DNA of 8,524 nucleotides from Rhodobacterales bacterium (lineage in GTDB: Bacteria; Pseudomonadota; Alphaproteobacteria; Rhodobacterales; Rhodobacteraceae). The stretch is from positions 1 to 8,524 of the forward strand of contig JAACVA010000044.1 of NCBI GenBank assembly GCA_009992615.1, read 5' to 3'. This document shows positions 5,838 to 8,524 of the stretch, one piece after another (the first letter of the stretch is position 1; each line of letters starts with the position of its first letter). The notes below the pieces were generated by a model that ran no database searches, was not told the origin of the DNA, and saw only the letters and a program-made list of their open reading frames with translations. Made by a program: the position numbers and the translations under genes.

Positions 5838-7397
5838 ATGATGATCCAGCGCGCGGCGGTTTTCGCCGCGCTTCTTATGTCTGACCCTGTTGCAGGGTGG
5901 GCCGAAGATGTCACCCTGATCTCGCGCGATGGTACGGTCGAGATTTCGGGCAATCTTTTGGGCTATGATGGTGAATTCTACCGCGTCGATACCGAATTCG
6001 GAGTCCTGACGTTGGACGGCGCCGGTGTGGATTGCGCGGGGCCGGATTGCCCCGTTCTGGCCACCTATGTGGCGGAATTCACGCTTTCGGGCGCGCCTGC
6101 CATGGGCGATGTCCTGATCCCGGCGTTGCTGGAATCCTTCGCGGCGCGCAACGGATTTGTCGTGCAGCGACACGCGCCGCGCGGCCATGACTTTACCTAT
6201 GAGCTGCGCGAACGGGCCACGGGGGCCCTCGTGGCCCGCGTCACCTTTCGCCTGACCAGTTCCGATGAAGGGTTTGCCGATCTGATCGCGGACAAGGCAG
6301 ACATTGCCCTGTCGCTGCGCGAGGTTACGCCGGCCGAGGCGGTTCTGGCCCGCACGGGCGAACTGGGCGATCTGACGGCGCCGGGGCGGTCGCGCATCGT
6401 GGCTCTGGATGCGCTTGTGCCACTGGTTGCACCATCCAACCCCCTGACCAGCATCGACATGGGCGATCTGGCGGCAATCTATGCCGGAGAAATCACCAAC
6501 TGGGCAGCGCTCGGCGGTGCCGATCACCCCATTGTCCTGCATCTGCCTGGTGAAAAATCGGGGCTTGCCCAAGCGTTTATCGCCAAAGTGCAGCGCGTCT
6601 ACGGAAAAACGCAACTGGCACCCGGGGTTCAACGCCACGATACCGAGGCGACACTGGCCAATGCAGTCGCCGCCGATCCCTTCGCCTTGGGCGTGAGCAG
6701 CTTTTCCGACCTTGGCAATGCCGTGCCACTGACCTTGCGCGGTCCCTGCGGATTCATCAGCCGGGCAAGCCTGACAAACATCAAGACCGAGGATTACCCG
6801 CTCACGGCGCCACTGTTCGCCTATCTGCCGGCGCGTCGTCTGCCGGCCCTTGCCCGGCAGTTCCTGCGCTATGTCGGTTCGCCAGCAGCCCAGCCGATCA
6901 TCCGCCGGGCGGGTTTTGTCGATCAGTTTCCTGCAGCCATCCCGTTCCGGAACCAAGGTACGCGTTTTGCAAACGCGATCGACCGGGCCGGCACTGAAAT
7001 TGATCTGCGCGAATTGCAACGCCTGGTGCGCACCTTATCGGGCCACAACCGCCTGACGGTGACCTATCGGTTCGAAGGGGGCGCCACGACACTTGACGCG
7101 CAATCCCGATCAAATGTCGCGCTTCTGGCTGATGCTCTGGAAAGGGGCGTATTTGATGATCGCACCTTGCTGTTTGTCGGCTTTTCCGACGGGCAGGGCC
7201 CTGCTGCCATCAATCGCCGTCTGGCCGCCAGCCGGGCCGCTGCGGTGCGCGATGCGGTGCGCGTAGCCGCCCGCACCGTTGACCCCGCACGACTGACCTT
7301 GGCGACCGAAGCCTTTGGTGAAGCCATGCCAATGGCCTGTGATGAGGTTGAATGGGGCCGCAGCGTGAATCGGCGGGTCGAGGTCTGGTTGAAGTGA
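5838..7397 (+). CDS. Exported PstS-like substrate-binding protein fused to an OmpA-type peptidoglycan-binding domain
   Basis: This 519-residue protein has three parts. A signal peptide (residues 1-22, probable cut after GWA) leads to a compact beta-rich module (about 24-75) with DGEFYRVDTEFGVLTLDG and a Cys66/Cys71 pair that could form a disulfide. Residues about 80-362 form a PstS-like (type II periplasmic) binding domain, recognised by SGAPAMGD near its start and by IYAGEITNWAALGG (214-227), the counterpart of the PstS 'ITNW' segment. Residues about 400-519 are OmpA-like: VGFSDGQG (447-454), RLAASRAAAV (461-470), FGEAMP (493-498) and GRSVNRRVEVWL (507-518). Asp451 and Arg466 align with the two residues that hold diaminopimelate in OmpA. 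It should therefore bind a periplasmic ligand while anchored to peptidoglycan. The RSDGSGT phosphate loop of PstS is replaced by PGEKSGL (237-243), so phosphate as ligand is uncertain. ATG 5838 is followed directly by ATG 5841, either of which could start it; the ribosome binding site is weak (AGG at 5827-5829). No transporter permease or ATPase gene is adjacent. Confidence 0.88.
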   Translation: MMIQRAAVFAALLMSDPVAGWAEDVTLISRDGTVEISGNLLGYDGEFYRVDTEFGVLTLDGAGVDCAGPDCPVLATYVAEFTLSGAPAMGDVLIPALLESFAARNGFVVQRHAPRGHDFTYELRERATGALVARVTFRLTSSDEGFADLIADKADIALSLREVTPAEAVLARTGELGDLTAPGRSRIVALDALVPLVAPSNPLTSIDMGDLAAIYAGEITNWAALGGADHPIVLHLPGEKSGLAQAFIAKVQRVYGKTQLAPGVQRHDTEATLANAVAADPFALGVSSFSDLGNAVPLTLRGPCGFISRASLTNIKTEDYPLTAPLFAYLPARRLPALARQFLRYVGSPAAQPIIRRAGFVDQFPAAIPFRNQGTRFANAIDRAGTEIDLRELQRLVRTLSGHNRLTVTYRFEGGATTLDAQSRSNVALLADALERGVFDDRTLLFVGFSDGQGPAAINRRLAASRAAAVRDAVRVAARTVDPARLTLATEAFGEAMPMACDEVEWGRSVNRRVEVWLK

Positions 7398-8159
7398 TTA
7401 CAAATATCCGGCGCTGCGAAAGCTGAGTTCGGCCGATTTGCCAATGATCAGATGATCGTGCAACACCAGCCCCAGCGCGGTGCAGGCATCGTTGATCTGC
7501 GCGGTCATGGCAATGTCGCTGTCGCTGGGTGTCGGATCGCCCGACGGGTGGTTGTGGACAAGGATCAGCGCCGAGGCATTCAGGGCCAGCGCCCTTTTCA
7601 CCACTTCGCGCGGGTAGACCGGAACGTGATCGACCGTGCCACGCGCCTGTTCCTCGTCTGCAATGACGGTGTTCTTGCGATCCAGAAAAAGGATGCGAAA
7701 CTGTTCCGTATCGCGGTGGGCCATCGTCGTATGGCAATAATCCAACACCGCGTCCCAACTGCTGACGACATGACGGCGCAGCATCTTGGCGCGGGCGATG
7801 CGGTGGGCGGTCGCCTCGACGATCTTCAGGTCTTGCACCACGGCTTCGCCCACGCCGTCGACTTCGGCCAATTGCGCAGGGCTGGCCGCCATGACGCGTC
7901 CCAGATCGCCGAAATGGTCGATCAGTCGACGCGCCACCGGCTTCACGTCCTGCCGTGGTATTGAACGGAACAGCAACAGTTCCAGCATCTCGTAATCCGG
8001 CACGGCGTCGGCGCCCCCCTCCATGAAGCGGCTGCGCAGACGCTTGCGATGATCCTTGATATAGGATGGCAGCTTTGGCGGCACCGATACCACCGCAGGC
8101 GTGGCCGCCGCAAACAGCGGCAGCGGTGCTTCGGCGAAAGAGGATGGGTTGCGGCTCAT
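7398..8159 (-). CDS. radC: RadC family JAMM/MPN+ domain protein
   Basis: RadC proteins are predicted cytosolic metalloproteins of the JAMM fold. Their biochemical role is unsettled; the old DNA-repair assignment from E. coli was withdrawn, and links to recombination and competence have been suggested. The 253-residue protein has a variable Pro/Ala-rich N-terminus (1-30), then a conserved start HRKRLRSRF (37-45) and YEMLELLLF (56-64). A helix-hairpin-helix, EVDGVGEAVVQDLK, spans 99-112, and the JAMM domain runs from about 130 to 253. The metal-binding signature HNHPSGDPTPSDSD (202-215) supplies His202, His204 and Asp215, with Ser206 in the usual place. The end SFRSAGYL is typical of the family. 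The ATG at 8159 has only a weak ribosome binding site (CGGG). It converges on the fusion gene, with its TAA immediately next to that gene's TGA. A TTGACA box and a CtrA-like site lie upstream. Confidence 0.95.
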   Translation of the reverse strand: MSRNPSSFAEAPLPLFAAATPAVVSVPPKLPSYIKDHRKRLRSRFMEGGADAVPDYEMLELLLFRSIPRQDVKPVARRLIDHFGDLGRVMAASPAQLAEVDGVGEAVVQDLKIVEATAHRIARAKMLRRHVVSSWDAVLDYCHTTMAHRDTEQFRILFLDRKNTVIADEEQARGTVDHVPVYPREVVKRALALNASALILVHNHPSGDPTPSDSDIAMTAQINDACTALGLVLHDHLIIGKSAELSFRSAGYL

Positions 8160-8175
8160 GCCCGAAGGTTACTGC

Positions 8176-8205
8176 ATGAATCGTAAAGCAAAGGTTAACT
8201 GTCAA
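8176..8205 (-). promoter_or_regulatory. Candidate radC promoter with consensus -35
   Basis: TTGACA at 8205-8200 (minus strand) is a perfect -35. With an 18-base spacer the -10 would be ATTCAT (8181-8176), a 3 of 6 match. Transcription would start about 10 bases before the radC ATG, giving a very short leader, which fits the weak ribosome binding site. The -10 is poor, so an activator such as CtrA could be needed. Confidence 0.35.
8184..8198 (-). promoter_or_regulatory. CtrA-like binding site upstream of radC
   Basis: Read on the minus strand this is TTAA-CCTTTGC-TTTA, followed by C. It matches the CtrA consensus TTAA-N7-TTAA(C) with the exact 7-base spacing and one mismatch in the second half-site. 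It starts 25 bp upstream of the radC ATG and lies directly after the TTGACA element, that is, between the putative -35 and -10. CtrA is the alphaproteobacterial response regulator that in Rhodobacterales has been linked to motility, gene transfer agents and competence or recombination genes. Binding here is inferred from the motif alone. Confidence 0.35.
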
Positions 8206-8245
8206 TGTGCATTCAAAACTGACCCGGTTTGATCATTTAGAAAGG

Positions 8246-8280
8246 ACCCGCCCCTGAGGTGGCAAAGCCCACAGGCGGGT
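8246..8280 (-). terminator. GC-rich hairpin, possible weak terminator for leftward transcripts
   Basis: ACCCGCC (8246-8252) pairs with GGCGGGT (8274-8280), and an inner GTGG (8259-8262) pairs with CCAC (8269-8272) around the loop CAAAGC. Read leftward, the stem is followed by CCTTTCT (8245-8239), a poor but T-containing tail; read rightward there is none. It could stop transcripts entering from the right (the IS) before radC, or be part of a structured RNA. Confidence 0.35.
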
Positions 8281-8324
8281 ACTGTAACCTGACGTCTGGA
8301 AATTCGCTTGCGGTGGGTGCGATG

Positions 8325-8356
8325 AGCCCCTGCTGGGGCGCGCGCCAGCAGGGGCT
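8325..8356. repeat. Perfect 12-bp inverted repeat (GC-rich hairpin)
   Basis: AGCCCCTGCTGG (8325-8336) and CCAGCAGGGGCT (8345-8356) are perfect reverse complements around the 8-base loop GGCGCGCG. The stem would be very stable in either RNA strand. No T-run follows on either side, so it is not a normal intrinsic terminator. It may be a REP-like palindrome, part of a non-coding RNA, or a decayed terminator. Confidence 0.7.
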
Positions 8357-8370
8357 GCCGATTCTGGTAT

Positions 8371-8397
8371 TCCATGGAGTTGCAACCCAACCATGGA
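8371..8397. repeat. Inverted repeat TCCATGG / CCATGGA
   Basis: TCCATGG (8371-8377) pairs with CCATGGA (8391-8397). Inside, after a two-base bulge, TTG (8380-8382) pairs with CAA (8388-8390), leaving the loop CAACC. This is the third hairpin within about 150 bp and lies only 14 bases after the preceding one. Confidence 0.5.
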
Positions 8398-8429
8398 GCA
8401 GAGCGAATGGACAAACGGAACGATACTGC

Positions 8430-8524
8430 GGGAGACTGTGCAGAATTTTGTGCCCTGGCGCATTTCGTTACGCCATTGGGAAGCGGTCTTCGAACATGAT
8501 TGCGAATTGACTTTTGACTGCGTG
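8430..8524 (-). mobile_element. Partial insertion sequence, probable IS256 family, right end
   Basis: A leftward transposase tail ends at 8468, followed by a 37-base stretch to about 8430. Its outer part, beginning GGGAGACTGTGCAGAATTTT, looks like the terminal inverted repeat of IS256-family elements, several of which have ends of the form TGTGCA-A-TTTTGTGCC. Only one end is in the window, so the matching repeat and target duplication cannot be checked. The exact outer boundary (8430-8434) is a guess. Confidence 0.5.
8468..8524 (-). CDS. C-terminal fragment of a transposase (IS256/mutator type), runs off the window
   Basis: Reading leftward from the window edge, the frame gives HAVKSQFAIMFEDRFPMA and then TAA at 8470-8468. 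The pattern QFAI-F-DRF close to the end of the protein resembles the C-terminus of IS256-family (mutator-type) DDE transposases, which typically finish with an Asn/Ser-Gln-Phe-Ala-Ile segment a short distance inside the right inverted repeat. The catalytic DDE core would lie outside the window. The call rests on 18 residues plus the neighbouring repeat, so the family is tentative. It could also be an unrelated gene tail. Confidence 0.45.
   Translation of the reverse strand, partial: HAVKSQFAIMFEDRFPMA

Larger units (their letters stand above)
8206..8429. other. Non-coding region between radC promoter and IS edge
   Basis: These 224 bases hold three inverted repeats (8246-8280, 8325-8356, 8371-8397) listed separately. 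Open frames cross the stretch on both strands (for example plus-strand to a TGA at 8508-8510, minus-strand from an ATG at 8414). None has a good ribosome binding site, their Cys/Arg/Ser-rich translations resemble no family I know, and the palindromes would lie inside them. I regard it as non-coding. Confidence 0.5.

Noticed and set aside
5794..5841. A 15-codon plus-strand reading frame ending in TGA that overlaps the ATG of the fusion gene
   Set aside because: It would resemble a coupled leader peptide, but there is no ribosome binding site before its ATG and a 15-codon frame is expected by chance.
5817..7019. 400-codon minus-strand frame opposite the fusion gene
   Set aside because: Shadow frame: the plus strand encodes a signal peptide and two recognisable domains across the same bases.
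7210..8205. 331-codon minus-strand frame overlapping radC
   Set aside because: It is out of phase with radC, is Arg/Gly-rich, and runs into the neighbouring gene. radC has full family motifs.
8259..8510. Plus-strand frame of about 83 codons (GTG start) through the hairpin region
   Set aside because: The palindromes fall inside it, the composition is Cys/Arg/Ser-rich noise, GAGG directly abuts the GTG with no spacing, and it overlaps the IS edge.

Overview
The window looks like a chromosomal segment from a Rhodobacterales (Roseobacter/Rhodobacter-type) alphaproteobacterium. The evidence is the GC-rich coding sequence, a SecA with the proteobacterial C-terminal zinc tail, a substrate-binding/OmpA fusion protein of a kind I associate with that order, and the neighbourhood of a parvulin foldase, argJ and mutT divergent from secA. 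Five complete core or near-core genes plus one fusion gene fill most of the window. All appear intact, with no frameshifts.

Layout. Positions 1-178 are AT-rich, with no gene I can support. A leftward (minus-strand) three-gene unit runs foldase (2783-1950), argJ (1920-574), mutT (577-179). The first two are 29 bp apart and the last two overlap by 4 bp (GTGA), which points to one transcript. A 165-bp divergent promoter region separates this unit from secA (2949-5648, rightward). After a 189-bp gap comes a rightward gene for an exported protein that joins a small N-terminal beta-rich module, a PstS-like substrate-binding domain and a C-terminal OmpA-like peptidoglycan-binding domain (5838-7397). 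radC (8159-7398, leftward) converges on it, and the two stop codons abut with no base between them. Upstream of radC lie a TTGACA -35 element, a CtrA-like TTAA-N7-TTTA site and three hairpins. The right edge carries the last codons of a leftward transposase and a probable IS256-type terminal inverted repeat.

How the genes fit together. SecA drives unfolded proteins through SecYEG, and the divergent parvulin carries a signal peptide and would act on exported proteins in the periplasm. ArgJ (arginine biosynthesis) and MutT (nucleotide-pool cleaning) are housekeeping passengers of that operon. The fusion protein is itself a Sec substrate and would be held at the cell wall by its OmpA domain.

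The most interesting part is 5718-7397: a good PhoB-box match (12 of 14 positions, 4-base spacer) lies upstream of the PstS-like/OmpA fusion, yet the usual phosphate-binding RSDGSGT loop of PstS is not conserved in it, and no ABC permease or ATPase gene is in view. The second area of interest is 8160-8524, with CtrA-like control of radC, three GC-rich hairpins and an IS edge. I see no CRISPR array, tRNA, rRNA, toxin-antitoxin pair or defence system, and nothing I would call a wholly new system.
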